From Planctomycetota bacterium (GTDB lineage: Bacteria > Planctomycetota > UBA1135 > GCA-002686595): a stretch of 64,000 nt of DNA. The notes below the pieces were generated by a model. The model was not told the origin of the DNA. It was given only the letters and a program-made list of their open reading frames with translations, and made no database searches. Made by a program: the position numbers and the translations under genes. The stretch spans positions 62,001-126,000 of the forward strand of contig DUCM01000013.1 of assembly GCA_012959785.1 (NCBI GenBank). Direction: 5' to 3'. Shown piece after piece: positions 35,113 through 43,903 of the stretch (its first letter is position 1; the number at the start of each line of letters is the position of its first letter).

Positions 35113-36423
35113 ATGATGACTTCAGCCGCTCCGCGACTTTCCACCGGCCTCAACTTCAAGTTGTCGCTGATGATGTTCCTACAGTACGGAATCTGGGGCG
35201 CCTGGCTGCCCTTCCTGTGGGACTTCCTGGCGACCCACCGCGGAATGGATGGCGCAGAGATCGGCAACATGTTCGCCGCGGGCGCGGTGGGGGCCGTCAT
35301 CGGCCCCTTCATCGCGGGACAGTTTGCGGATCGTTACTTTTCCACCGAGAGGTTCCTGGGGGTCAGCCACTTGATCGGCGCCGTTCTGATCTGGCGGCTG
35401 GCCTCGATTGAATCGGGGACCGGGTTCTTGGTCTTCTCCCTCGTCTACGGCCTGGTGTACTCGCCAACCCTCTCGTTGACCAACTCGCTCGCCTTTCACC
35501 ACCTACCCGATCGCGACCGTGACTTTGGGCGCGTGCGCTTTTGGGGCACCCTGGGTTGGATCGTCGTGGGACTCGCCATGGGGCATTGGCTGTGGCGCAT
35601 GCACGAACCCGTGGGCGCCAGCGAATTAGATACCCTCGCTCAGCTGGCGGCAGGCAAGGCTGATGCCTTTCGCTTGAGCGCCATCTTGGGTCTCTGCATG
35701 GGGATCTACTGTTTCTTTCTGCCGCACACGCCGCCGGCCCGCATGTCGGAGAAGAACGCGACCGTGGAGGCCATGGGCGAGATCGTGCGCAGGCCCTTGT
35801 GCGTTCTGTTCCTGCTGGCTGTTCCAGTGAGTTGCATCCACCAGTTCTACTTCGTGCACACCGAGATCTTCCTGACGGCCAAGAACCTGGCTGCGCCGGC
35901 CTGGACCAAGACGGTCTTCGGCGCTGGCGGGGGGGGCCTGATGACCGTGGGCCAGATGACCGAGTTGGTCGTTCTGGGTGCGATTCCGTTGGTGGCCAAG
36001 TCGGTCTCGCGCAAGACCCTACTGGCCGTGGGGCTGGTGGCCTACGCCGGGCGCATGGCGATCTTTGCCTTCGTGGATGTGATCCCTCTGCCTCCCCTGG
36101 TCACTTTGTTGAGCGGCGTGGCATTGCATGGCCTATGCTTTGGCTGCTTCATCTTCGTGGCCTTCATGATCGTTGATGAGGAAACCTCCTCAGATGTGCG
36201 CGCCAGTGCTCAGAGCTTGTTCAATCTGGTCATCATCGGCATCGGCGTCATCGTCGGCAGCAAGATCGCTGGTTGGGTTTCCGACTGGGCCAGGGTGGAC
36301 GACGTCACTGACTACACCCGCCTATTCAGCGTTCCCATGTGGGCCTCTGTCGCCTGCCTCTTCCTGCTCCTCGTCTTCTACCCCTCCAAGTCCCGGAGCC
36401 GGGGCCTGCATATACCGGGCTGA
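35113..36423 (+). CDS. MFS transporter, nucleoside/sugar H+ symporter-like
   Basis: A 436-residue protein; the start is one of two adjacent ATGs at 35113 and 35116. It has about twelve hydrophobic helices, beginning NFKLSLMMFLQYGIWGAWLP, the typical opening of the nucleoside:H+ symporter-type MFS group common in Planctomycetota sugar clusters. The inter-helix motif GPFIAGQFADRYFSTER matches the conserved MFS loop 2-3 region. It would import the sugar or glycoside processed by the neighbouring enzymes. It ends three bases before the DUF1080 gene. Confidence 0.9.
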   Translation: MMTSAAPRLSTGLNFKLSLMMFLQYGIWGAWLPFLWDFLATHRGMDGAEIGNMFAAGAVGAVIGPFIAGQFADRYFSTERFLGVSHLIGAVLIWRLASIESGTGFLVFSLVYGLVYSPTLSLTNSLAFHHLPDRDRDFGRVRFWGTLGWIVVGLAMGHWLWRMHEPVGASELDTLAQLAAGKADAFRLSAILGLCMGIYCFFLPHTPPARMSEKNATVEAMGEIVRRPLCVLFLLAVPVSCIHQFYFVHTEIFLTAKNLAAPAWTKTVFGAGGGGLMTVGQMTELVVLGAIPLVAKSVSRKTLLAVGLVAYAGRMAIFAFVDVIPLPPLVTLLSGVALHGLCFGCFIFVAFMIVDEETSSDVRASAQSLFNLVIIGIGVIVGSKIAGWVSDWARVDDVTDYTRLFSVPMWASVACLFLLLVFYPSKSRSRGLHIPG

Positions 36424-36426
36424 TCC

Positions 36427-37140
36427 ATGACACGACTTCAGACTTCTTTTTATTGTGCCAGCCTGCTTTCTCTCGCCTGTCACGGCGGCGCTGCTCCCGT
36501 CCAGGAGGCCGCGGGCCACAACATCCTGACGGAGGCCGAGGTGCGAGCCGGCTGGCGCATGCTCTTCGATGGAGAGAGCACATCCGGTTGGCGCGTCTAC
36601 ATGACCGATGGCATGTCCGATGGCTGGCAAGTCGAAGAAGGCGCCTTGACCCGTGTGGGGAATGGCGGGGATATCATCACCGAGGACAAGTTCGAAAGCT
36701 TTGAACTGCAGCTCGAGTGGCAGATTGCCCCCGGAGGCAACAGTGGCATCATGTACCATGTTATCGAAGGCCCGCGAGCGCCCTACGAGACCGGCCCCGA
36801 GATGCAGGTGCTCGACAACGTCGCCCACCACGACGGCCTCGATTTGCTCACCTCCGCCGGGGCCTGCTACGGCCTCTACCTGCCCTCAAGGGATGTGACT
36901 CGGCCCGCCGGCGAGTGGAACGCCGTGCGGCTCGTGATCGACCGCGGCCATGTGGAGCATTGGCTCAACGGCACCCTGCTTTGCAGTTTTGACTTGTGGA
37001 GCGACGACTGGAACAGCCGCGTCGAGGCCAGCAAGTTCAAAGAGTGGCCGCTATTCGGCAAGGCTCGTTCGGGTCACATCTCGCTGCAAGATCACGGCGA
37101 CCGCGTGGCCTACCGCAACATCAAGTTGCGGAGCTTGTAG
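36427..37140 (+). CDS. DUF1080 (3-keto-disaccharide hydrolase-like) lipoprotein
   Basis: A 237-residue protein with a lipoprotein-type signal (LLSLAC). The mature part is a single concanavalin-like sandwich with the family's segments: WRMLFDGESTSGWR, FELQLEWQIAPGGNSGIMYH, YETGPEMQVLDN and NAVRLVIDRGHVEHWLNG. Characterised DUF1080 members cleave 3-keto-glycosides in the periplasm. With the Gfo/Idh/MocA enzyme and isomerase it completes a plausible 3-keto-sugar module. It starts just after the transporter and its end overlaps the convergent fdhA by 20 bases. Confidence 0.9.
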   Translation: MTRLQTSFYCASLLSLACHGGAAPVQEAAGHNILTEAEVRAGWRMLFDGESTSGWRVYMTDGMSDGWQVEEGALTRVGNGGDIITEDKFESFELQLEWQIAPGGNSGIMYHVIEGPRAPYETGPEMQVLDNVAHHDGLDLLTSAGACYGLYLPSRDVTRPAGEWNAVRLVIDRGHVEHWLNGTLLCSFDLWSDDWNSRVEASKFKEWPLFGKARSGHISLQDHGDRVAYRNIKLRSL

Positions 37141-39922
37141 CGCCGCCGGGCTCGCCCCAGAAGGCTCCGGGGAAGAGAGTCTTGTCATCGGCCGCGGCGG
37201 CCGCAAGGAGTCGCACCTCGGTGGCGCAAACTTTGTACTCGGCCGTGCCCGTGACGGCATCGCCCTGGTCCACGGTGAGCAGGTTGGCGCGGGAATCGGC
37301 GAAGTGAAATGGCATCCAGATGCAGCCCCGGCGCACCTGACGGGAGACTTGGGCCCGACAGCGCAAGGATCCACGGCGCGAGAGCACTTCGACCAAGTCG
37401 CCGTCGCTGATGCCGCGCTGCCCGGCGTCCTTCCTGTGCAATTCCACGAACGCCTCTGGTTGTTTTTCCGGCAGACCCGCCGAGCGCGTGGTTTGGGTGG
37501 CGGCGTTGTAGTGGTAGAGGGTGCGGCCGGTGGAAAGAACCAGGGGGTAATCTGAGTCCGCAATCTCCACGGAGGGTTTGTAATCCACGGCCTGGAAGAG
37601 TCCCTTGCCGCGCAATACCCCTCCTTCGTGGAGAAATTTGGTGCCCGGATGGTCGCTCGTGGGACAGGGCCACTGCAATCCGATGCCTTCTGAGTCGATG
37701 CGCTCGTGGGAGATCCCGGCGAAATTGGGGGCCTCATGGACGAGTTCGGCGTAAATATCGGCTGGGGATTGATAGTCCCAGTCGGCCCCCGAGGCTCGGG
37801 CGATGTCGATTAGGATGCGCCAGTCGGCACGCGCCTCGCCCGGTGGTTCGACCGCCTTGCGCACCAGTTGCACCCGCCGCTCGGAGTTGGTGAAGGTGCC
37901 GTCCTTCTCCGCAAAGCAGGCAGCCGGCAGCACCACATCAGCAAAGCGCGCGGTCTCGGTCAGGAAAATGTCCTGGATCACTACAAAGTCCATGGCGTTG
38001 AGCCCTTCTTCGAGCACGGCCACATTGGGTTCCGACATGACGATGTCCTCGCCCATGATGAAGAAGGCGCGGATCTTGCTGCCGGCGACCTTCATCATTT
38101 GATTTAGGTTGAGACCGGGCTCGCTCGAAAGGCTACAACCCCAGGCGGCCTCGTATTTGGCCTGGATCTCTGGGTCACCGACGGACTGATAGTCGGGGAA
38201 AAAAATTGGGCTGGCGCCGGCGTCGTTGGCGCCCTGCACATTGTTCTGGCCCCGTAGCGGATTCAGTCCCGTGGAACGCGAGCCGAGATGACCGGTCAAG
38301 AGCACCAGGTTTGACAGGGCGTAGACATTGTCGGTGCCGTGGGTGTGCTCGGTGATTCCCAGGGTGTAGTAGATGCCGGCCTTGCGCGTGGTGGCATAGG
38401 CCCGGGCCGTGGCGCGAATGTCAGCGGCCGCTACGCCGGTGATCTTCTCGGCCTCTTCGGGCGTGTAGTTCGCCACGCGCTCGGCCAGGGCTTCATAACC
38501 CTCGGTGGATTGCGCTATGAAATTCTCGTCGCTGAGTCCTTCGGCGATGATGACCTGGGCCATGGCGTTCAGGAGCCAGACATCGGTGCCGGGTTTGAGC
38601 GGCAGGTGGCGATCAGCGATGGTGGTCATCCAAATCGAGCGCGGGTCGGCCACCACAAGCTTGGCGCCGCGGCGCACGGCGCGCTTCATCTCCATGGCGA
38701 TAATGGGGTGCGCCTCGGAGGTGTTCGATCCGATCACGAACAGGAAATCAGCCTCGCGAATCTCGTGGATCGAGTTGGTCATGGCTCCCGCGCCAAAGGT
38801 CGTGACCAGACCGGCCACGGTAGGGGCGTGTCATGTGGCAGCGCATTGGTGCACATTGTTGGTCCCGAAGACCGCCCGCGAGAGTTTTTGAACCAAGTAA
38901 TTTTCCTCCATGGTGCAGCGCGCGGAGGAAACAAATGCCAGGGCATCGGCACCGTGCTTTTTGGCGACTTCCTGCAGGCCGGCGGCTGTGCGCTCCAGGG
39001 CGGCTTCCCAGGAGGCGGGGTGCAAATTGCCGTCAGCGCCGCGCAGGAGCGGTGTACTGAGTCGGTCGGGGTGGTCAATGAAGTCGTAGGCGAAGCGGCC
39101 CTTGACGCACAGGTTGCCGTCGCTGGGTGCGGTCCCCGCTGGTGGGCTGGTGACTTTGACCACCTGGCCCCGGCCAGCGGCGGCGGCGCGGTCCACATTG
39201 AGGTCCATCTGGCAGCCCACGCCGCAGTAGTTGCAGGTCGTGCGCACCTTCTCGAGCTCGCGTTCTGGCGCGGCGCCCGCGGAAAGCGGCATCTTCTCGG
39301 CCATGGCCCCGGTGGGGCACACATCCACGCACCCGCCGCACAACTCGCAGGTGGAATCGTAGAGCGAGATGCCGCTCGCAGTGGAGATGGTGGTGTGCAA
39401 GCCGCGGCCGGTGAGGGTGATTGCGTTTACGCCCTCGACTTCGTCGCAGTAGCGCACGCAACGGGCGCAGGCGATACAGCGCTCGCTGCGGAACTCGATG
39501 AAGGGATTGCGATCGGCCCTGGGCTTGTGTTTTCGCTGTAGAGGCACCAGGACCGGGAGATTGCCGAGGTCCTTTGCCAGTGCGTGCAATTCGCAGGGCG
39601 CACCGTCTTCGCATTCGGATGGGTCCCCTACATGGTCGGAGAGGTACAGGGACAGGAGCACCCTTTGATGACGCAGCACGCGCTCGTTGCGTGTCTCGAT
39701 CTGCATCCCGGGGCTGGCGGGTGTTTTGCACGCGGGCATCAGACGGCGCTGGCCCTTGACCTCTACGAGACACGAACGGCAAGCTCCCACGGGCTCCAGC
39801 CGCGGATCGTGGCAGAGGGTCGGCAGGGAGCAGCCGGCGCGGCGGGTGGCGTCCAGAATCGTCTCGCCCGGGCAGAACTTCAGGGTCTGGTCGTCGACGA
39901 GGATTTGGTCGGGAGCGCTCAT
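37121..39922 (-). CDS. fdhA: Formate dehydrogenase alpha subunit, selenoprotein (in-frame TGA = Sec364)
   Basis: A 933-residue protein read through one in-frame TGA at 38831-38833. N-terminal [2Fe-2S] ligands are Cys37, 48, 51 and 65. Then come a Cys/His cluster region, two [4Fe-4S] ferredoxin motifs (CIACARCVRYC, CELCGGCVDVC), the Mo-domain cluster CNYCGVGCQMDL, and at residue 364 a TGA in the context HQCAAT-U-HAPTVAGL. That is exactly the Sec/Cys active site of formate dehydrogenases. Downstream are the molybdopterin domains (AHPIIAMEMKRA; GLNPLRGQNNVQGA) and the dinucleotide-binding C-terminus. Frame is continuous, so this is not a frameshift. It oxidises formate to CO2 and passes electrons to the NAD-reducing subunit encoded just upstream. 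Confidence 0.93.
38801..38833 (-). promoter_or_regulatory. Bacterial SECIS element of fdhA (with its UGA codon)
   Basis: The UGA at 38833-38831 is followed by 11 bases, then a 7-bp stem CGTGGCC (38819-38813) / GGTCACG (38807-38801) closing a GGTCT loop. One pair is G-U. The spacing and the GGUC apical loop closely match the E. coli fdhF SECIS, which recruits SelB for selenocysteine insertion. Confidence 0.85.
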
Positions 39923-41529
39923 TGAGGGGCTCCTCCGGAACTGTTTGCGACAAAGTCCTCGGGGAAGTGACGCAGGGCCGAAGTGAGCGGGAGGGAAGCC
40001 GTCTGTCCCAGGCCGCAGATCGAGCCCTCGATCATTTCCCAGGCGATGTTGTCCACATGTTCGAGGGCCTGGGCGTCACCGTCTTCCCGGAAGCGTTCAA
40101 GGGAGGCTCGTTGGTAGGCCGTGCCGATGCGGCAGGGGGCACACTGGCCACAGCTCTCCCGCTCGAAGAACTCGAGTTGCTCCGCCGCGGCCCAGGCCAT
40201 GTTCACGCCCTCATTGAGCACCACCACGCCAGCGGATCCGAGCATCGAGTCGACTTCGGCGAGAGCCTGAAAGTCGAGGGGCCGCGCACGCTCACTGGCG
40301 GGCAGAAAACCCGAGCTCGCGCCACCGGGCGAAAATGCCTTGAGCTCGCCGATGTACCCACCGGCGGCTTCCACAAGTTCATCGAGGGAGACGCCCAGGG
40401 GCATCTCGTACACACCGGGCCGGGCCACATGACCGCTGAGGCAGTAGAGCTTGGTGCCCGGCTGGGTCTTGCCCGCCTGGCGAAAAAACTCCGCGCCGCG
40501 CAACAGAATCGTGGGAACCAGGGCGATCGTCTCGACATTGTGGATCAAGGTCGGCTTGCCCCACAGGCCTTGCGCGGTGGGGAAGGGCGGCTTGTGTCGC
40601 GGCATGCCGCGGCGGCCTTCGAGGGATTCGAGCAGGGCGGTTTCCTCGCCGCAGATGTAGGCGCCGTGGCCCGAATGGAAGTGGAAAGCGAGGTCGCCGT
40701 AGCGCTCTTCCTCCTCGGCAGCCGCGACAGCCCGTTCCATGATCTCGCGGGGGATCTCAAACTCGCCGCGCAGATACAGCCAGACCTCGCCCGCTCCCAC
40801 GGCATGGGCGGCGATAGCGAGACCGTCGAGCACCAGGTCGGGACGCCGTAACATGATCTCACGATCCTTGAAGGTACCCGGCTCGGCTTCGTCGCCGTTG
40901 AGCACGATGTACTTGACCGGTTCTGCTTCGCCGCGAACGGCGCTCCACTTGATGTGCGCGGGAAAGCCCGCGCCGCCGCGGCCTTGCAGACCGGCTTCTT
41001 CGAGGGCCTGAATTACGGCTTCGGGGCCTATCTCCAGGGCCTTTGCGTAGCCAGCGGCGCTCCAGTTTGGAGCAGCCGCCAGGTTCAAGAGGCTCTCGCC
41101 TTCGTCGGCGGTGGCGGGCCAGATGCTGCCGCGCCAATCGCTGCCAGCTGCGCTGTAGAGCTTTTCAAAGCTGCCCTGCGACTCGAGCACATCCCCAGTC
41201 GTGACTTCGCACACCACGCGCCGCTCGCGCAGCATGGCCGGAGGGCGGTCGCAAGCCGCGATGCACGAGGTGGGCGCAGTTTCAAGGCGGGCCTTGTCGC
41301 AGGCCTTCAGCAGGTCCTCCGCGCCGGCCAGGCGGCACGAGAGCCCGGTGCAGACCCGAGTCTTCAGGTCGCGTTGGTCGAGCAGCGAATAGAAGCTCTC
41401 GACTCCAAAAACATCGGCGGCGGGGACGCCGGTGTGGCGGGCGACGGCATCTACTCCGGCGGCCGATGGCTGCCCCAGTTGCTGAAGGAGTTCTGGGACA
41501 TGCGCGCGGGTTTTCTTGTCGTGGGTCAT
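39919..41529 (-). CDS. NAD-dependent formate dehydrogenase, fused NuoE/NuoF-type subunit
   Basis: A 536-residue protein started at the ATG at 41529 (MTHDKKTRAHVPELLQQLG). Residues ~1-120 are a NuoE/FdsG-like thioredoxin-fold [2Fe-2S] domain with CTGLSC and CIAAC. The remainder is NuoF/FdsB-like: FMN site GRGGAGFP, NADH region GAYICGEETALLESLEGRRG, and [4Fe-4S] ligands SCGQCAPCRIGT plus a final Cys in SICGLGQ. Most FDHs encode these as two genes; here they are fused. It passes electrons from the alpha subunit to NAD. Its stop overlaps the fdhA start (ATGA). Confidence 0.92.
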   Translation of the reverse strand: MTHDKKTRAHVPELLQQLGQPSAAGVDAVARHTGVPAADVFGVESFYSLLDQRDLKTRVCTGLSCRLAGAEDLLKACDKARLETAPTSCIAACDRPPAMLRERRVVCEVTTGDVLESQGSFEKLYSAAGSDWRGSIWPATADEGESLLNLAAAPNWSAAGYAKALEIGPEAVIQALEEAGLQGRGGAGFPAHIKWSAVRGEAEPVKYIVLNGDEAEPGTFKDREIMLRRPDLVLDGLAIAAHAVGAGEVWLYLRGEFEIPREIMERAVAAAEEEERYGDLAFHFHSGHGAYICGEETALLESLEGRRGMPRHKPPFPTAQGLWGKPTLIHNVETIALVPTILLRGAEFFRQAGKTQPGTKLYCLSGHVARPGVYEMPLGVSLDELVEAAGGYIGELKAFSPGGASSGFLPASERARPLDFQALAEVDSMLGSAGVVVLNEGVNMAWAAAEQLEFFERESCGQCAPCRIGTAYQRASLERFREDGDAQALEHVDNIAWEMIEGSICGLGQTASLPLTSALRHFPEDFVANSSGGAPQ

Positions 41530-41643
41530 GGCGGGGGAATCGCTTCGGGTGTACATCCTACCCGACCTCCAAGCTGAGTAGAACAACTCGTGGGCTGTAC
41601 CCTGTTCTTCGTATCTCACGCCTGAGCGACTACCCTGGGTCCC

Positions 41644-43167
41644 TTGCAGACTCAGGATCTCGTCCTCGGCATTGACCTCGGCACCAGCGCGGTCAAGGTG
41701 CAGGTTCTCGATGCCAGCGGCAACACCGTGGCCCGCGCTACCCGGGAGTATCCTCTCGTCACGCCAAAACCCCTTTGGTCCGAGCAGGACCCGGCTCACT
41801 GGTGGGCCGCCACCTGCGAGGCCCTGCGCGCAGCGGCTGCTCCGCGCGCTGAGAGAATCGTCTGCGTGGGCTTGACCGGCCAGATGCACGGGTTGGTTCT
41901 GTGCGATGCTGAGGACAGCGTGTTGCGGCCGGCCATTCTCTGGAACGACCAGCGCACCGAAGCTCAGTGTGAATCCATCATTCATCGTGTGGGCAGAGAG
42001 CGTGTGCTGCAACTCACGGGCAATCTGGTCTTGCCGGGTTTTACAGCGCCGAAGATCGAGTGGGTGCGCGAACATGAGCCCGAGATTTTCAAGCGCGTCA
42101 AGAGCGTGCTCCTGCCCAAGGATTGGCTGCGTCTCTTGTTGACCGGAGTGCGCGCCACCGATGTGGCCGACGCTTCGGGTACATCGCTGTTTGATGTGAG
42201 TGCGCGCTCCTGGTCCGGCGAGATGCTCGCGGCCCTCGACATCTCCGAAGCATGGTTGCCGGAGGTTTTTGAGTCGCCATCCATCTGCGCCGAAATCTCC
42301 AGCGCGGCGGCCGAGCTCACAGGTCTCCGCGCCGGTACGCCGGTGGTGGCCGGTGCTGGAGACCAGGCTGCCTCGGCTGTTGGTGCGGGACTCGTGGGTG
42401 AAGGTGCAGTTTCCGCCACCCTGGGAACCTCGGGAGTCGTCTTTGCGGTTTCGGACAACTACAAGCTCGACCCTCTGGGCCGCTTGCATTCCTTTTGCCA
42501 CGCCGTGCCGAACAAGTGGCACTCAATGGGAGTGGTGCTCGCCGCGGGCGGCAGTCTGAGCTGGTTCCAGGCGACGCTCTGCGCTGATCTGACGAGTCGC
42601 GCCAAAGAAAACGGCAGCCTCCCCTTCGACTTGATGATGGCAGAGGCCGAAACGACCGCCACGGGCGCCGAAGGCTTGCTTTTCTTGCCCTACCTCACCG
42701 GCGAGCGCACACCCCATGCCGATCCTTACGCGCGCGGTGCCTTCGTGGGCTTGACCAGCCGCCACACGCGCGGCCACATGATCCGCGCCGTGGTCGAGGG
42801 CGTGAGCTTCGCTCTGCGCGACTCTCTAGAGTTGATGGGGGCGCTCGGTCTCGGGGGCGCGGAGGTGCGCGCCGCCGGCGGCGGGGCGCGGAGCCCCTTC
42901 TGGTGCGCGTTGCTCGCCGATGTCTTCGGCTTGCCCGTTGTGGCTGCGGAGCGAGACGCGGGATCGAGTGTGGGTGTTGCCTTCATCGCTGGCGTGGGCG
43001 CGGGAGTCTTCGCGGACTTCGCCGAGACGGCGCGACTCCAGGGCACCTGCCAGACCCACCAACCCGACCCCGGGCGCGTTGCCGAACTGGACGCGGGTTA
43101 CGCCCGCTACCGCGAGCTCTACCCCGCGTTGCGGGAGGGTTTCTTGGAACTCGGTACGAGCCCTTGA
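41644..43167 (+). CDS. xylB: Xylulokinase
   Basis: A 507-residue FGGY-family kinase starting with TTG at 41644. Signatures are the N-terminal phosphate loop GIDLGTSAVKVQVLD, substrate region GLTGQMHGLVL and WNDQR, ATP-binding GTSGVVF, and the C-terminal AAGGGARSPFWCALLADV. QMHG, in this position, is characteristic of xylulokinases, which phosphorylate D-xylulose for the pentose phosphate pathway. No xylose isomerase or regulator adjoins it; the sugar cluster at 32.8-37 kb is on the other side of the FDH genes. It is divergent from FDH with ~115 bases between. Confidence 0.92.
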   Translation: MQTQDLVLGIDLGTSAVKVQVLDASGNTVARATREYPLVTPKPLWSEQDPAHWWAATCEALRAAAAPRAERIVCVGLTGQMHGLVLCDAEDSVLRPAILWNDQRTEAQCESIIHRVGRERVLQLTGNLVLPGFTAPKIEWVREHEPEIFKRVKSVLLPKDWLRLLLTGVRATDVADASGTSLFDVSARSWSGEMLAALDISEAWLPEVFESPSICAEISSAAAELTGLRAGTPVVAGAGDQAASAVGAGLVGEGAVSATLGTSGVVFAVSDNYKLDPLGRLHSFCHAVPNKWHSMGVVLAAGGSLSWFQATLCADLTSRAKENGSLPFDLMMAEAETTATGAEGLLFLPYLTGERTPHADPYARGAFVGLTSRHTRGHMIRAVVEGVSFALRDSLELMGALGLGGAEVRAAGGGARSPFWCALLADVFGLPVVAAERDAGSSVGVAFIAGVGAGVFADFAETARLQGTCQTHQPDPGRVAELDAGYARYRELYPALREGFLELGTSP

Positions 43168-43219
43168 GCGCAACAACAGTTCTTTATCTCTCCTGCTTCC
43201 CTCCTCCCCCTTTTGTGCC

Positions 43220-43771
43220 ATGCGTCACGAAGTCGTTCTCACGGAAGCTCAGTTCGAGCCCAAGCTCGTCGGCTATTGGTCTTTCCTATCTCTGATTGGA
43301 TTGACCTGCACCATCATCGGCATTCCCCTCCTGCCATTTCTGTTGATCCTGGGGCCTCCCTTTTTCAATAGACGCCTGGCGGCGCTCCACTGCCAGCTCA
43401 CCGAGCGTTCGCTACACATCAAGCGCGGCGTGATCTTCCGCTCCGAGAAGAACATCCCCCTGGACAAGATCCAGGATGTGGGCATGGTCGAGGGGCCGCT
43501 CCTGCGCAAGTTGGGTCTGGTCCAACTCTCCATCGAGACGGCCGGCCAGAGCAGCGCCCAGGGCGCGGCGGACGCTTCGCTCGTGGGTATCATCGACGCC
43601 CGCGCTTTCCGCGATGCGATCCTCGAACAACGCGATCGCGTCGTGGGGGCCGCTCCAGCCTCCGCGTCAGAGCCGCAAGATAGAGCGGGGTCGAATTCCT
43701 CCCATGATGTCCTGGTGGAGATCAGCGCGAGTCTGGGGCGCATCGAATCGCTCTTGAAGAGCTCGGAATAG
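43220..43771 (+). CDS. Membrane protein with bacterial PH (bPH2) domain
   Basis: A 183-residue protein starting at the ATG at 43220. Two close hydrophobic helices (SFLSLIGLTCTIIGIPLL, PFLLILGPPFF) are followed by the YdbS-type PH domain: LTERSLHIKRGVIFRSEKN, then IPLDKIQDVGMVEGPLLRKL. The C-terminal ~60 residues are polar and helical. Proteins of this type are membrane-associated and poorly understood. It precedes the MoxR operon by 132 bases and may share its envelope theme. Confidence 0.85.
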   Translation: MRHEVVLTEAQFEPKLVGYWSFLSLIGLTCTIIGIPLLPFLLILGPPFFNRRLAALHCQLTERSLHIKRGVIFRSEKNIPLDKIQDVGMVEGPLLRKLGLVQLSIETAGQSSAQGAADASLVGIIDARAFRDAILEQRDRVVGAAPASASEPQDRAGSNSSHDVLVEISASLGRIESLLKSSE

Positions 43772-43903
43772 GCCTCCAGACACGCCCGGGGCGGCTCGGA
43801 GTGCAATCCGCATGCTGAAAATGATCCTGATAGAGTAGGGGCGCCAAAGAACACCCCGCTGTTTCCGTTACCCTCTCGCATCACGACCCTACTAGCCGCA
43901 ACC

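Noticed and set aside
37121-39922. Frameshift or pseudogene splitting the formate dehydrogenase alpha subunit
   Set aside because: The two parts are in the same frame with no missing residues. The only interruption is TGA at the known Sec position with a matching hairpin.
41530-42522. N-terminal extension of the NuoE/F-type subunit to 42522
   Set aside because: The extension is antisense to xylulokinase. The true N-terminus MTHDKKTRAHVPELL fits the family.
41644-43167. Xylulokinase as part of the 3-keto-sugar operon
   Set aside because: It is separated from it by the oppositely oriented formate dehydrogenase genes, so it must be transcribed separately.
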